DNA of 64,000 nucleotides from CAZJHX01 sp964545715 (GTDB lineage Bacteria > Myxococcota_A > UBA9042 > GCA-2863065), in NCBI GenBank assembly GCA_964545715.1, contig CAZJHX010000042.1, positions 4,857-68,856 of the forward strand, given 5' to 3'. The position numbers were made by a program, and so were the translations under genes. Every line of letters starts with the position of its first letter. Position 1 is the stretch's first letter. The notes under the pieces are model-generated. The model had not been told where the DNA came from. It worked only from the letters and a program-made list of their open reading frames with translations, and made no database searches. Shown here piece by piece: positions 7,842 to 22,730 of the stretch.

Positions 7842-9977
7842 ATGCTCGCGACATCGCTGCCGACCAAAGGACACCAACTCAGCAGGATCGAGACCGATCC
7901 GCTGCACGGCTGGCGCCAGCAGGTACGCCGCCGCCTGGGCGCCGGGCCGCTTCGCCTTGAGAGCCCCGCGGACGCGCTGCACGCTCACGTGCTGTGGGCT
8001 CACGGACGTCTGCTGCAGGTCGCGGCCGGCGACCCGGGTGAGCTGGTGGAGGACGGCCCCGCGGAGCTGGCGCGCAAGATCGCCGGCGCCACCGCCCGTG
8101 CGGCGCGTGATGGTCACACGCTGCCGCTCGACCGGCTCTCTCAGCGTTTTGGGTTGGACGACCGGCAGCGGACGCTGATGGTCCTCGCACTCGCTCGGGC
8201 GGTGGCGCCGGGTACCGCCGCGCTCATGTGCTCGGCGAGCGGGTCACCCCGGGCGGATCAGCTGACGGTCGCCCTTGCTCAGGCGCTGTTGGGAGAAGAC
8301 CAGGTGTTTGCGCCGCCGCGGTCCGCCTTGTTTGGTCGCGCCAATCCGATCGTGGCTGCCGGCTTGCTGCGGGTGGAGTGCCCGCTTGGGGAGCACGGCG
8401 CGGCGCCGATCGACCGAATCGTACGGGCGCATCCGGCGCTGATCAGCTGGGTGTTGGGAGCTGTCGAGCTGTCCGACCCGCTCGCGGAGCACGCGACCTT
8501 GGCGTTGGAGCCGCGGACTCTGCTCGACCTGGTGGTGGATGCGCCTATACGGCGCCGCTTGGAGGGCCTGGCGCTGTCGCTGGCGACCGTCCCCGCACGC
8601 GGGATCATCGCGCTGATCTCGGGTGGGCGCGGGTGCGGCCGTGGATCGTCGGCTGAGGCGGTGGCGGGCTCGGCCGGGCGGCCACTGCTGCGCGCGTCCC
8701 TTCCGGCTCTGGCAACCACCGGGGCCGCCGGACCGCTGCTGGCCGAGGTCTATGTGCATGCCGAGCTGACAGGTGCTGTCGTGTGTCTGGACGATGCCGA
8801 CGTGCTGGCCGGCGAGGCTGCCGTCTCTCTGGCGGGTCTGCTCGAGCGCGCGCGGCGGTATCGGGGATTGACCGTACTGAGTACGACCCGGCCCGAGTCG
8901 CTGCTGAACTCGGCGCTGGAAGGCGCGACTGCGCTGGCCGTGCACCTGGAGCGCCCCGACGCGACGCTGCGCGAGCAGCTGTGGGAGCAACATCTGCCGG
9001 ACAGCATCGAGCTGGACGGCGATCCACAGCTTGGGCCGCTGAGCTGGCAGTACGAGCTTACCGGCGCTCAGATCCGTAACGCGGTGGCGGCGGGCGTCCG
9101 CTCCACCCGGGGGACAGGCCCATTGACGGCGGCCGACCTACGCCAGGCGGCCGCCGAGCAGCTGCCGGCACGGCTGGAGGGGGCTCCGGCGCGCCGTGCA
9201 TGTGGCCGCGGTCTGGAGTCGCTGGTGCTGCCCGAGGACGCGATGCTCCAGATCCGCGAGTTGGTGGACGCCTGCCGCGCGCGTGCCGGCGTACTGGAGG
9301 AGTGGGGCTTCGGTCGCACGATGTCCACCGGCAAGGGCATCGTCGCGTTGTTCAGCGGCGAGCCCGGGACGGGCAAGACGTTCTGCGCCGAGCTGCTGGC
9401 GGGAGAGCTGGACCTGTCGCTGCGCGTGGTCTCCATCCCTCAGGTCATGAGCAAGTGGGTTGGGGAGACCGAAAAGAACATCGCCCGGCTGTTTGACAAC
9501 GCACGCGCCCAGGGGACGCTGCTGGTCTTCGACGAGGCCGATGCCCTGTTCACATCGCGGGTGTCCTCGGTCGAGCGCGGCTCGGATCGAGATGCAAACA
9601 TGCGCGTCAATCAGCTGCTGCAGGAGATCGACCGCTTCGACGGCATTGTGGTGCTGACCACCAACTTGAAGAAGAGCATGGACCAGGCTTTCCAGCGCCG
9701 GATCGGCTTCCACGTGGAGTTCCCGTCGCCGGATGCCGAGCAGCGGCGCCAGATCTGGCGCACGTTGCTGCCCCCGGAGGCGCCGCTGGCCGAGGACGTG
9801 GACCTGGACGTGCTGGCCGATCAGTTCGACCTGTCCGGTGGGCACATCAAGAACATCCTGCTGCGTGCGGCTTATCGGGCTCGAGCGCGCGGGACCGCCA
9901 TCGATCGGGGAGTTCTCCAAGAGGTGGCGGAGCAGGAGTTTCGCGCGACTGGCCGGCTGTACCGCCGCGCCGACTGA
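7842..9977 (+). CDS. Double-AAA ATPase (one active, one degenerate module)
   Basis: Start chosen at 7842 because it has AGGAG 8 nt upstream and lies downstream of the sigma54-like promoter. The 711-residue protein has no signal peptide. Residues about 250-400 form a degenerate AAA module whose P-loop reads GGRGCGRGSS, without the lysine. The second module (about 465-690) is complete: Walker A GEPGTGKT (near 506-513), Walker B LLVFDEADALF (near 560), and a second-region-of-homology segment with TTN and QRRIGFHVEF including arginine-finger candidates. This arrangement resembles CDC48/FtsH-like remodelling ATPases and the AAA protein of contractile injection clusters, but no injection-system genes are present. 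It forms an operon with the next gene (36-bp gap) and probably remodels that protein or a shared partner. Confidence 0.88.
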   Translation: MLATSLPTKGHQLSRIETDPLHGWRQQVRRRLGAGPLRLESPADALHAHVLWAHGRLLQVAAGDPGELVEDGPAELARKIAGATARAARDGHTLPLDRLSQRFGLDDRQRTLMVLALARAVAPGTAALMCSASGSPRADQLTVALAQALLGEDQVFAPPRSALFGRANPIVAAGLLRVECPLGEHGAAPIDRIVRAHPALISWVLGAVELSDPLAEHATLALEPRTLLDLVVDAPIRRRLEGLALSLATVPARGIIALISGGRGCGRGSSAEAVAGSAGRPLLRASLPALATTGAAGPLLAEVYVHAELTGAVVCLDDADVLAGEAAVSLAGLLERARRYRGLTVLSTTRPESLLNSALEGATALAVHLERPDATLREQLWEQHLPDSIELDGDPQLGPLSWQYELTGAQIRNAVAAGVRSTRGTGPLTAADLRQAAAEQLPARLEGAPARRACGRGLESLVLPEDAMLQIRELVDACRARAGVLEEWGFGRTMSTGKGIVALFSGEPGTGKTFCAELLAGELDLSLRVVSIPQVMSKWVGETEKNIARLFDNARAQGTLLVFDEADALFTSRVSSVERGSDRDANMRVNQLLQEIDRFDGIVVLTTNLKKSMDQAFQRRIGFHVEFPSPDAEQRRQIWRTLLPPEAPLAEDVDLDVLADQFDLSGGHIKNILLRAAYRARARGTAIDRGVLQEVAEQEFRATGRLYRRAD

Positions 9978-10013
9978 GAATTTCGCGACAACCCCAGACC
10001 AGGAGAACAGACC

Positions 10014-10817
10014 ATGTCAGACCAAGCGACAACCACGCGCCGGGCACGGCGCAGAAGAGCTCACGACACCGGCGCCGCCGCACCGCGCCGCCGCGACCGA
10101 GATACTGCGCCCCCCGGCTCCACGCCGTACGGGTCGGACAGCTCGGAGGTTTGCGAGGCCGCTCCGGATTGGGAGCAGGAGCTGCTGCAAGACGGCGCGG
10201 AAGAGTGTGTGGATCCGGCCGACGTGTGCCAGCCCACGACCACCCGCGGGCGCATGCAGCTGCCGGATTGGGCCAACAGCGAGGCGCGCGCGTACTTGGA
10301 GGGCGGCTGTTTTACGGTAGGCGACTCAGCACGACGCTTTGGCGAGCAGGTCGTGTGGGTCCGGGTCCGCGAGCGAGAGGACGCACAGCCCCAGTTGGTG
10401 GTGGCGGAGATGTTCGAGTTCTTCCCGCGCGACCGCTCCTTCTATGTGCCGTACTTCCCATTTCGGCAGCCCGGGACCAGCCCCGTATTGGACGTCGTGA
10501 CCAACTCGGACGATATGTGGGAGGCCCTGTACCAGTCCTACCAACTGTACAACCGAGACATGGAGGCGCTGGTCCTGGCGGGAGGGCAGCAGCCGTCTGC
10601 GGCGCGGGGCTTCCTTGCCCAGCTGGACGAGCGCCTCTACCGGATGATCATCGGCGCGATGATCCAACTGACCACCAGTACGATCGCCCCCTCGTCGGGT
10701 GTGCACGTGGCGCAGACCGTTCAGATGTCCGCACAGATGATCGGTCAGCTGCTCGGCAGCAACCCGTCGCTGGCGGACGCGATCATGGCCGAGGCAGGCG
10801 GCGCCGGCGCGCAATAG
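10014..10817 (+). CDS. Unknown protein encoded with the AAA ATPase
   Basis: 267 residues, start supported by AGGAG at 10001-10005. No family recognised. The first about 60 residues are basic then acidic and look disordered (runs of Arg/Ala, then EVCEAAPDWEQELLQDGAEE). From residue about 80 the sequence is ordered, with beta-type stretches (VWVRVRER, LVVAEMFEFFPRDRSFYVPYFPF) and a helical C-terminus rich in Met, Gln and Ser (residues 210-267). No signal peptide. Position right behind the ATPase and control by the same sigma54-type promoter suggest it is the substrate, adaptor or effector of that ATPase. This is guilt by association only. Confidence 0.75.
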   Translation: MSDQATTTRRARRRRAHDTGAAAPRRRDRDTAPPGSTPYGSDSSEVCEAAPDWEQELLQDGAEECVDPADVCQPTTTRGRMQLPDWANSEARAYLEGGCFTVGDSARRFGEQVVWVRVREREDAQPQLVVAEMFEFFPRDRSFYVPYFPFRQPGTSPVLDVVTNSDDMWEALYQSYQLYNRDMEALVLAGGQQPSAARGFLAQLDERLYRMIIGAMIQLTTSTIAPSSGVHVAQTVQMSAQMIGQLLGSNPSLADAIMAEAGGAGAQ

Positions 10818-10841
10818 CGTCTCGGCCGCCGATCCGACCAC

Positions 10842-12542
10842 TCAGGGAAGCCGGACGCGGACCGAAAAAGCCAACGGCCTGCCGTCGGATGGGACCTCGA
10901 AGCGGATGGACTCCGCCCCTGCCATCAGGCAGCGGGCAAAGCTCGTGTTTCGCACCGATGGCGGGGTGAGTCGCATCGTGACGATGTGGCCGGCCGAGGT
11001 CAGGCGCAGGCTGGTGTTGAAGCGCAGTGATCGGCGGCCGTCGAACGCGGTGTGGCTCTGGCTCCAGCACACGTTGGCCATCGCCCGATAGCGATTGACC
11101 CCCGGCCCCCTGGCGGATGGTGCGCGGCGAGTGCGCTTGACGGTGGGGCGGACCGGCGCCTCTACCACCGGCATAGCGAGTGCGGGCAGGCGCGCGCGCG
11201 ACCGGGTGGGACCTGCCGGCAGCCGAGCTGCGACTGGGGTCCGGGGCACCACCACGGGCGCTGCAACAACCTCGGTCGTGGGCTCCGCCACGCTGTGTAC
11301 CGGCGGGGCAGCCGGGGGCGCTTTGATCACCCGCGGGACCGGATCCTCCACCAGGACGTCGGCGGCGACGGCCGCGACCGCCAACGCCACAAAGGCCGCC
11401 AGCGTAGGCCAGAACCAGCGCACGCCGGGCGGAGCCTGAGGCTGCGTGCTTCGGGTCGGCGCCGATTGTGGCGCGTCCATCGTCTGCGTGCCCTGCGACC
11501 AGGTCAGGTCGGACCACGAGGCGTCGGCGGGAGCGCTCTCGGCGCTGAGGGCGGCCGACTGCGACGCCTCCCGCCGCGGGGCCGGCAAGGAGGCCGCGAC
11601 CTCCGCAAGCCGACGACCGACCTCCCAGGCGGACGATGGCCGGCCGGCCGGCTCTTTGGCCAGCAGCTGCTCGACGAGCTGCGCGAGCGCCGGCGAGCCG
11701 GGGTGCTCGCCAGCACCGACGGGGAGCGGCGGGGGCGGGGTCTGCAGGTGTTGCACGAGCAGCCCGGCCGGCGACGGAGCATCGAACGGGGGCGCTCCTG
11801 CCAGCATGTGAAAGAGCAACACCCCCAACGAGTACAGGTCCGCTCGCTGGTCCACCGGCTGCCCCTGGGCCTGCTCGGGCGACGTGTAGCGAGGGGTGCC
11901 GACCACGGCCCCGGTCTCTGTCAGCGTCTCGCCATCAGCGTCGGCGTCCAGGAGCCGGGCGACGCCGAAATCGAGCACCTTCACGTAATCCCGCTCGCCG
12001 GCCACGGGCGTGAGGAAGATGTTGGAGGGCTTCAGATCTCGATGAACTACCCCCTGCCCGTGCGCCTCGTGCAGCGCCTTGCAGATCTGCCATGCGATGT
12101 GCACCGCCCGGGAGGGATGGAGCGCCCGCTTCGCGCGAAGCAGCTGGCTGAGCGGCGCGCCTTCGAGGTGCTCCATCACCAGGTACGGACAGCCCTCGTC
12201 TGTGACCCCGAAGTCGTGCACGGTGACGGTGTGGTGATGGCGCAATCGCGCCCCGGCCTGGACCTCCCGGTAGAAGCGCCGCACTCGGGTTTCATCCGAC
12301 ACACAGCGCATGATCTTCAGCGCCACGGTCCGCTGCATGCCCAGGTGCGTGGCTCGAAAGACCCAGCCCATGCCGCCGTGACCGATCAAGGCCTCGACCC
12401 GGTAGCGTCCCGAGAACACGTGCCCGACCAGATCCGGGGCCGCATCGCCGGGCGCGACGAGCTGCTCGAGCACCGTCGGAACTCCGTCCTCGGGACAGGA
12501 TGGGTCCGCCGTGCGCCCGCCACACGAGGGACAGTAGCGCAT
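10842..12542 (-). CDS. Ser/Thr protein kinase with zinc-ribbon start and AgmX-like C-terminus
   Basis: 566 residues. A short CxxC motif (CPSCG, residues 4-8) with a third Cys at 16 suggests a small zinc ribbon. The Hanks kinase domain (about 47-312) is complete: GHGGMG (54-59), catalytic Lys76 in VALK, VHRDLKPSN (166-174) and DFG (191-193). A Ser/Pro linker leads to one transmembrane helix (about 376-397), then a Pro/Arg-rich region and a terminal domain (about 480-566) of the AgmX/PglI kind, with CWSQ and LRLTSAGHIVTMRLT features. It is a membrane-anchored kinase with an external sensor or attachment domain. It lies 88 bp downstream of the giant lipoprotein gene and is convergent with the AAA operon. 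Confidence 0.92.
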   Translation of the reverse strand: MRYCPSCGGRTADPSCPEDGVPTVLEQLVAPGDAAPDLVGHVFSGRYRVEALIGHGGMGWVFRATHLGMQRTVALKIMRCVSDETRVRRFYREVQAGARLRHHHTVTVHDFGVTDEGCPYLVMEHLEGAPLSQLLRAKRALHPSRAVHIAWQICKALHEAHGQGVVHRDLKPSNIFLTPVAGERDYVKVLDFGVARLLDADADGETLTETGAVVGTPRYTSPEQAQGQPVDQRADLYSLGVLLFHMLAGAPPFDAPSPAGLLVQHLQTPPPPLPVGAGEHPGSPALAQLVEQLLAKEPAGRPSSAWEVGRRLAEVAASLPAPRREASQSAALSAESAPADASWSDLTWSQGTQTMDAPQSAPTRSTQPQAPPGVRWFWPTLAAFVALAVAAVAADVLVEDPVPRVIKAPPAAPPVHSVAEPTTEVVAAPVVVPRTPVAARLPAGPTRSRARLPALAMPVVEAPVRPTVKRTRRAPSARGPGVNRYRAMANVCWSQSHTAFDGRRSLRFNTSLRLTSAGHIVTMRLTPPSVRNTSFARCLMAGAESIRFEVPSDGRPLAFSVRVRLP

Positions 12543-12630
12543 TGGTCACCAAGGATCCCACGCGCGCCGCTGCCCGGCCAACCGCGATTCCAGCCCGGAT
12601 GTGTGACGCAGGTCCTTTAAAAGCGGCGTA

Positions 12631-18978
<6,348 letters not shown>

Positions 18979-18982
<4 letters not shown>

Positions 18983-20145
18983 AACGACACCGTGGCACCG
19001 ATCGTCCCGCCGGGGCTCACCCACACGCGGACATCTCGGGCCTTGGACTTGTCGCCCTCCGTCTTCTCTGGCGCCAGCGCCCACCACACCACGCCCGAAA
19101 TCACAGCAGCGCCCCCCGCCGCCAGCAAGCCGATGCCCACCGCGGTCTTGGTGCTGCCGGCGTCCCACTGAGCTTGGGCGTTTGACTGGGTCTCGCCGGG
19201 CACGACCCCGGTCGCGGGATCGTTCGCCAGGTCGTCAACCTCGTTGCGATCGGACTGGCCCAGCGCCATCAATGTCGCTCCGCCCGCCACAGTCGCGACG
19301 CCGATACCGGCGACGACCCACGGCCACGGCCCCGCCGAGGAGCCCTGCGATTCAGCGATGCCGACTGTCGGCGCCTCGACCTGCGCCGCCGCTATCCGCG
19401 TTCCCTCGCCCGGCAGCAGCTCCACGGTCGTTTGCCGCACATCCCCGCCGGCCATGGTCACGGCCACAGTGTGCTTGCCGGCGTCGACATCGATGCGCCA
19501 GGTCGCCGCCAGGTCCAAGAACAGCCGATGACCGTTCAGCGCCAGCTTTTGGGCGCCGTCGATCGGCAGCCACTGAAGCCAGGAGCGCGTGCCGGCCTCC
19601 TCTTTGGGCGGAAAAGTCGTGCGCACGCCCGCCCGCATGCGCCCGCGCCAGCAAGAGGCCAGCGCAGACCGCTGAATCAGGCACACCTGATGTGCACCCA
19701 CCGGCGCTGTATGGTCGACATCGGGATCGGGCACCGCCTGCCCGTCCAGCTGCACGATCGCGCTCGGCGGCCGCTCCACAAACCGAAATACCAACAGCTG
19801 AGCGGACGCCTTCAGCGCCCGAGCCCGCTCCTCAGCCAGCTGCTGAAGCTCGGGCGTGACGCCGGGCAGGGCCTTCAAACGCAAAAACGCGCGATACGCC
19901 TTGCCCAGCTCGCCCATGCCCTCGTGGATGCGCCCGATGTTGTAGGTGTAGACGGGATTGGGCGCCAGCGCGTTGGCCTTGTTCAACAGCTGCAGCGCGT
20001 CTTCGAAGCGCTTGGCGCGATACGCCTCCTGTGCTTCTTCGTAGGCGGCCTGCGCGCGATCCGCCGGCGTGTCCTGTGCCGTCGCCACGCCCGGCAAGGC
20101 GACGCTTGCCAGGCACCACACGACGCAGACTGTACGAAGCCACAT
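18979..20145 (-). CDS. TPR-containing exported protein
   Basis: 388 residues from the ATG at 20145, chosen because a signal peptide (MWLRTVCVVWCLASVALPG-ATAQ) begins there. Residues about 25-110 form two to three TPR units (AYEEAQEAYRAKRFEDALQLLNKANAL, YTYNIGRIHEGMGELGKAYRAFLRL). The middle has PEGA-like beta segments (PSAIVQLDGQAVPD, HTVAVTMAGG). Near the C-terminus are two hydrophobic helices (WPWVVAGIGVATVAGGATLMAL and VGIGLLAAGGAAVISGVVWWAL). This plan (TPR, PEGA-like, membrane hairpin) is frequent in myxobacteria. It lies 8 bp behind the repeat lipoprotein and overlaps the giant lipoprotein by 4 bp, so it probably helps assemble or anchor these surface proteins. Confidence 0.85.
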
Positions 20146-20153
20146 TCCCACGC

Positions 20154-21296
20154 CTACTCGCACAACAGCGGGGTGGGGCAGACCGTCACCGCCGGGTTCC
20201 ACGAGCAGTCCGCATCAGCGCAGTCCAGGAAGCCGTCGTTGTCGTTGTCTACACCGTCCGAGCAGCGCGTGTCGGGGCTCTCCCCGGGCAGCACGAGACT
20301 CTCTTGGCACAGCTGCCCGACCGCCGCGTCCTGGCTGCGGCTGCACGAGAAGTCCCCGCAGTCCGTGTGGCCGTTCTCGTCGTTGTCGACGCCGTCGCTG
20401 CATTCGGCCACGGAGACCTCGCTGCCTGTCGCGCACCCCGCCGCCACGGCGGGATCGGTCGACTGACTGCAGTCGAAGTCCTTGCAGTCGATGTGACCAT
20501 CGTTGTCGTTGTCCTCGCCGTCCTGACAGGTCGCCACCGTATTCTCGGGCGTGGTCACCACCGCGGCACACAGCTCGATCAGCGCCGGATCGGTGGACTT
20601 GCTGCACGAGAAGTCTTTGCAGTCGATGAAGCCGTTCTGGTCGTTGTCCACGCCGTCGCTACAGGTTGCCACGGTGTCCTCCGAGGGCAGCGCCGCGCAC
20701 GCCGCGACGATCGCCGGGTCCTCGGACTTGCTGCACGAGAAGTCGCCGCAGTCCGTATAGCCGTTCTGGTCGTTGTCGATGCCGTCAGTACACGCGGCCA
20801 GGCTCTCCTCCGGCGTCGGATCCGCCGGCTTACACAGCGCCTGCAGGGCCGGATCGTCGGATTTGCTGCACGAGAAGTCCTCGCAGTCGGTGTGGCCGTT
20901 CTCGTCGTTGTCTTTGCCGTCGCTGCAGTTGGCCACGTCGTTTTCGCGGCAGACCGTCACAAACAAGCCGAAGTGGCAGCCCGGGTCGAGACAGTCGATG
21001 AAGCCGTTGCTGTCGTTGTCCTTGCCGTCGCCGCACAGCGCGTCCGAGTACTCCAGCCGGCAGCACGACTCGGGCAACAGCAGGCAGGACGGGTTTTCGC
21101 AGTCCACAGCGGCGATATCACACGGCTCACCGTCCACCGTGTCGCTGCCGTCGGTCCCCGTCGTGTCCGTTGTCTGTGTACCCGACCCGTCGCTGCCCGT
21201 ATCTGTGCTGGAGCCGCCGCCCGAGCTGCGAGAGCCACCCGCCGGGCTGCAGGCCGCGGTCGTCACACACAGAGCCATCACGATTATGCGTCCCAT
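20154..21296 (-). CDS. Repeat lipoprotein with seven CxDGxDND modules
   Basis: The ATG at 21296 gives a lipoprotein signal (VMALCVTTAAC) and is preferred over the upstream in-frame start. After a Gly/Ser/Thr/Asp linker, seven tandem units of the form C-DG-DND-NG-DC-D-C-S-S-DPA follow (units about 35-45 residues). The many Asp and Asn in a DxDxNG spacing look like calcium-binding loops of the thrombospondin-3/MopE type, closed by disulfides. The product (380 residues) is likely a rigid calcium-bound stalk on the outer surface. It is first in a tight run with the TPR protein and the giant lipoprotein. Confidence 0.85.
   Translation of the reverse strand: MGRIIVMALCVTTAACSPAGGSRSSGGGSSTDTGSDGSGTQTTDTTGTDGSDTVDGEPCDIAAVDCENPSCLLLPESCCRLEYSDALCGDGKDNDSNGFIDCLDPGCHFGLFVTVCRENDVANCSDGKDNDENGHTDCEDFSCSKSDDPALQALCKPADPTPEESLAACTDGIDNDQNGYTDCGDFSCSKSEDPAIVAACAALPSEDTVATCSDGVDNDQNGFIDCKDFSCSKSTDPALIELCAAVVTTPENTVATCQDGEDNDNDGHIDCKDFDCSQSTDPAVAAGCATGSEVSVAECSDGVDNDENGHTDCGDFSCSRSQDAAVGQLCQESLVLPGESPDTRCSDGVDNDNDGFLDCADADCSWNPAVTVCPTPLLCE
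20205..21040 (-). repeat. Seven-copy coding repeat
   Basis: Seven imperfect units (approximate limits) encode the CxDGxDNDxNGxxDC modules of the repeat lipoprotein. Near-identical stretches between units at DNA level could allow expansion or contraction by recombination. Confidence 0.7.
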
Positions 21297-21374
21297 ACCC
21301 GATACGGTAGCCCGACATGATGGCGCCGCGCCAGGCATGGAAGGCTATGGCGGGAGAGCCCAACGGGTTGGACG

Positions 21375-22667
21375 TCAGTTCGGGCAGCCCGGGGTCTCGA
21401 GATACGCGCACGCGCCCGGCGACTCACATATCCAGCACTCATGCCCGTTTTTTGGCGGCTGGCCCTCGAACAGGCCGTTTTCGATCTGCAGGAGCGTGCC
21501 GGTGTCGGTCGGGCCCGGCTGACCAGCCAGCCAGGGAGCGTAGGTCACGGGCTCGCCGGTCACCCACGATGCGCTCTTCTGCTGCAGCTTCAGGCCGATC
21601 CAGCAGCGCTTTGCAGTGGTGCCGACGACGTTGCGGATGAAGTCCGACTCCTCGAGCGAGTGAATGGTGGCGAGGTGCCCGCCCGACTCAGCGCAGGCGG
21701 CGGCGGCCAGGCCAAACCCTTGGAAGCCGTCGATCCTGTGCGCCTCGTAGCAGCTGCCGTCATAATAGTTGGGGCAGGTGATGCACATGTCCTCGGTGCA
21801 CGAGTCGCCGTCCGAGCAAAGACTGTCCTGCGGCGTGCCCACGCAGATTCCGGACTTGCAGGTGTCGTCACCCGTGCACGGGTTGGTGTCGTCGCAGGCG
21901 CCCTCCCGTACCTGATGTGTGCAGGAGAGCAGCAGCGGCGACGCCGAGTCATCGGTGCAGTCCTGCCCGTCGTCGCACGGCGCCAGACAGCGCGCCTGAC
22001 CGTCCTCTGTCTGCCCGGCCGCGTCCATGCTCAGCTTCGGACAGACCTTGTCCGCCTCGCCGGGACAGATCGTCGTCGCGGCATCCGCGTCCGTCGCCGG
22101 TGTGCATTCGGCCGCTGCGCAAACGAACTTTCGCTTCAACGTGCAGGGGATGTCGTTCCATCCGCACCATGCCCGCTCCACGCAGTTCTCGCCGGTAAAC
22201 CCATTGGGCTCGAAGGGGCACCACGACGCAAAGGACGAGGGACCGCCGGGCCACGAGTAGTGCCCTTCTCGCAGGCGATCATGAATGCCAAGCCAAAAGC
22301 TCGTCTCCTGGTCCACGCCGAAGGTCTCGGACAGCCAGAGATCCTCGTCCGGGCCGCGGACGGTCACGAGGTCCAACCCGAAACCCAGGCATGTGGTGCG
22401 CGCCTCTTCCCAGGTCATCTCGTCATTGCAAAACCAATAGTCTGCGCCCGAAGACTGCTTCACCGTGCAGTCCGCGACGGCGGGGTCCGGTGGAGCGCCG
22501 GGGTCGGTTACAGTGGCCGCATCGGATGGCTGTTCGGGGGGGGCGTCATCGGTGACGGTGTCGGTCTGTGCGGCGGGCGGCGCGCCGAACTCGATCGCGC
22601 ACGAGGCCGTCAATAGGACTGCTGCCGGCACACAGAGGTGTGTGCTGCGCCAAACCGAATGTCTCAT
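21375..22667 (-). CDS. Lipoprotein with two C-type lectin-like domains
   Basis: 430 residues. The signal peptide ends in a lipobox (VLLTASC, Cys23). A short acidic/Pro linker leads to the first C-type lectin-like domain (about 67-187), recognisable from WFCNDEMTWEEARTTC, SFWLGIHD, the EPN-containing loop FEPNGFTGENC and CGWNDIPC, the WND motif of carbohydrate- or calcium-binding lectins. A Cys-rich linker with CDDG-type modules follows. The second lectin-like domain (about 300-425) has CYEAHRI, AAACAESGGHLATIHS and RCWIGLKL but a more divergent end. Eukaryote-style lectin folds in bacterial lipoproteins suggest cell-cell or prey-surface attachment. It may be co-transcribed with the repeat lipoprotein 78 bp downstream. 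Confidence 0.85.
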   Translation of the reverse strand: MRHSVWRSTHLCVPAAVLLTASCAIEFGAPPAAQTDTVTDDAPPEQPSDAATVTDPGAPPDPAVADCTVKQSSGADYWFCNDEMTWEEARTTCLGFGLDLVTVRGPDEDLWLSETFGVDQETSFWLGIHDRLREGHYSWPGGPSSFASWCPFEPNGFTGENCVERAWCGWNDIPCTLKRKFVCAAAECTPATDADAATTICPGEADKVCPKLSMDAAGQTEDGQARCLAPCDDGQDCTDDSASPLLLSCTHQVREGACDDTNPCTGDDTCKSGICVGTPQDSLCSDGDSCTEDMCITCPNYYDGSCYEAHRIDGFQGFGLAAAACAESGGHLATIHSLEESDFIRNVVGTTAKRCWIGLKLQQKSASWVTGEPVTYAPWLAGQPGPTDTGTLLQIENGLFEGQPPKNGHECWICESPGACAYLETPGCPN

Positions 22668-22730
22668 GATGAAGAGAGCCTAACATAGGGACCGCTGGCG
22701 GGTCCCGGGGGCGGGAGGGGCCTCGTCGGC

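Noticed and set aside
7842..9977. AAA ATPase as part of a contractile injection system
   Set aside because: No sheath, tube, baseplate or spike gene is present nearby, so the similarity in layout is not enough.
12560..12600. Minus-strand CTGGAATCGCGGTTGG before the kinase gene as a sigma54 promoter
   Set aside because: The -12 reads GG rather than GC and the -24 lacks GGCA; too weak.
20205..21040. Seven-copy repeat as a CRISPR array
   Set aside because: Units are coding, unequal in length and lack unique spacers between identical palindromic repeats.
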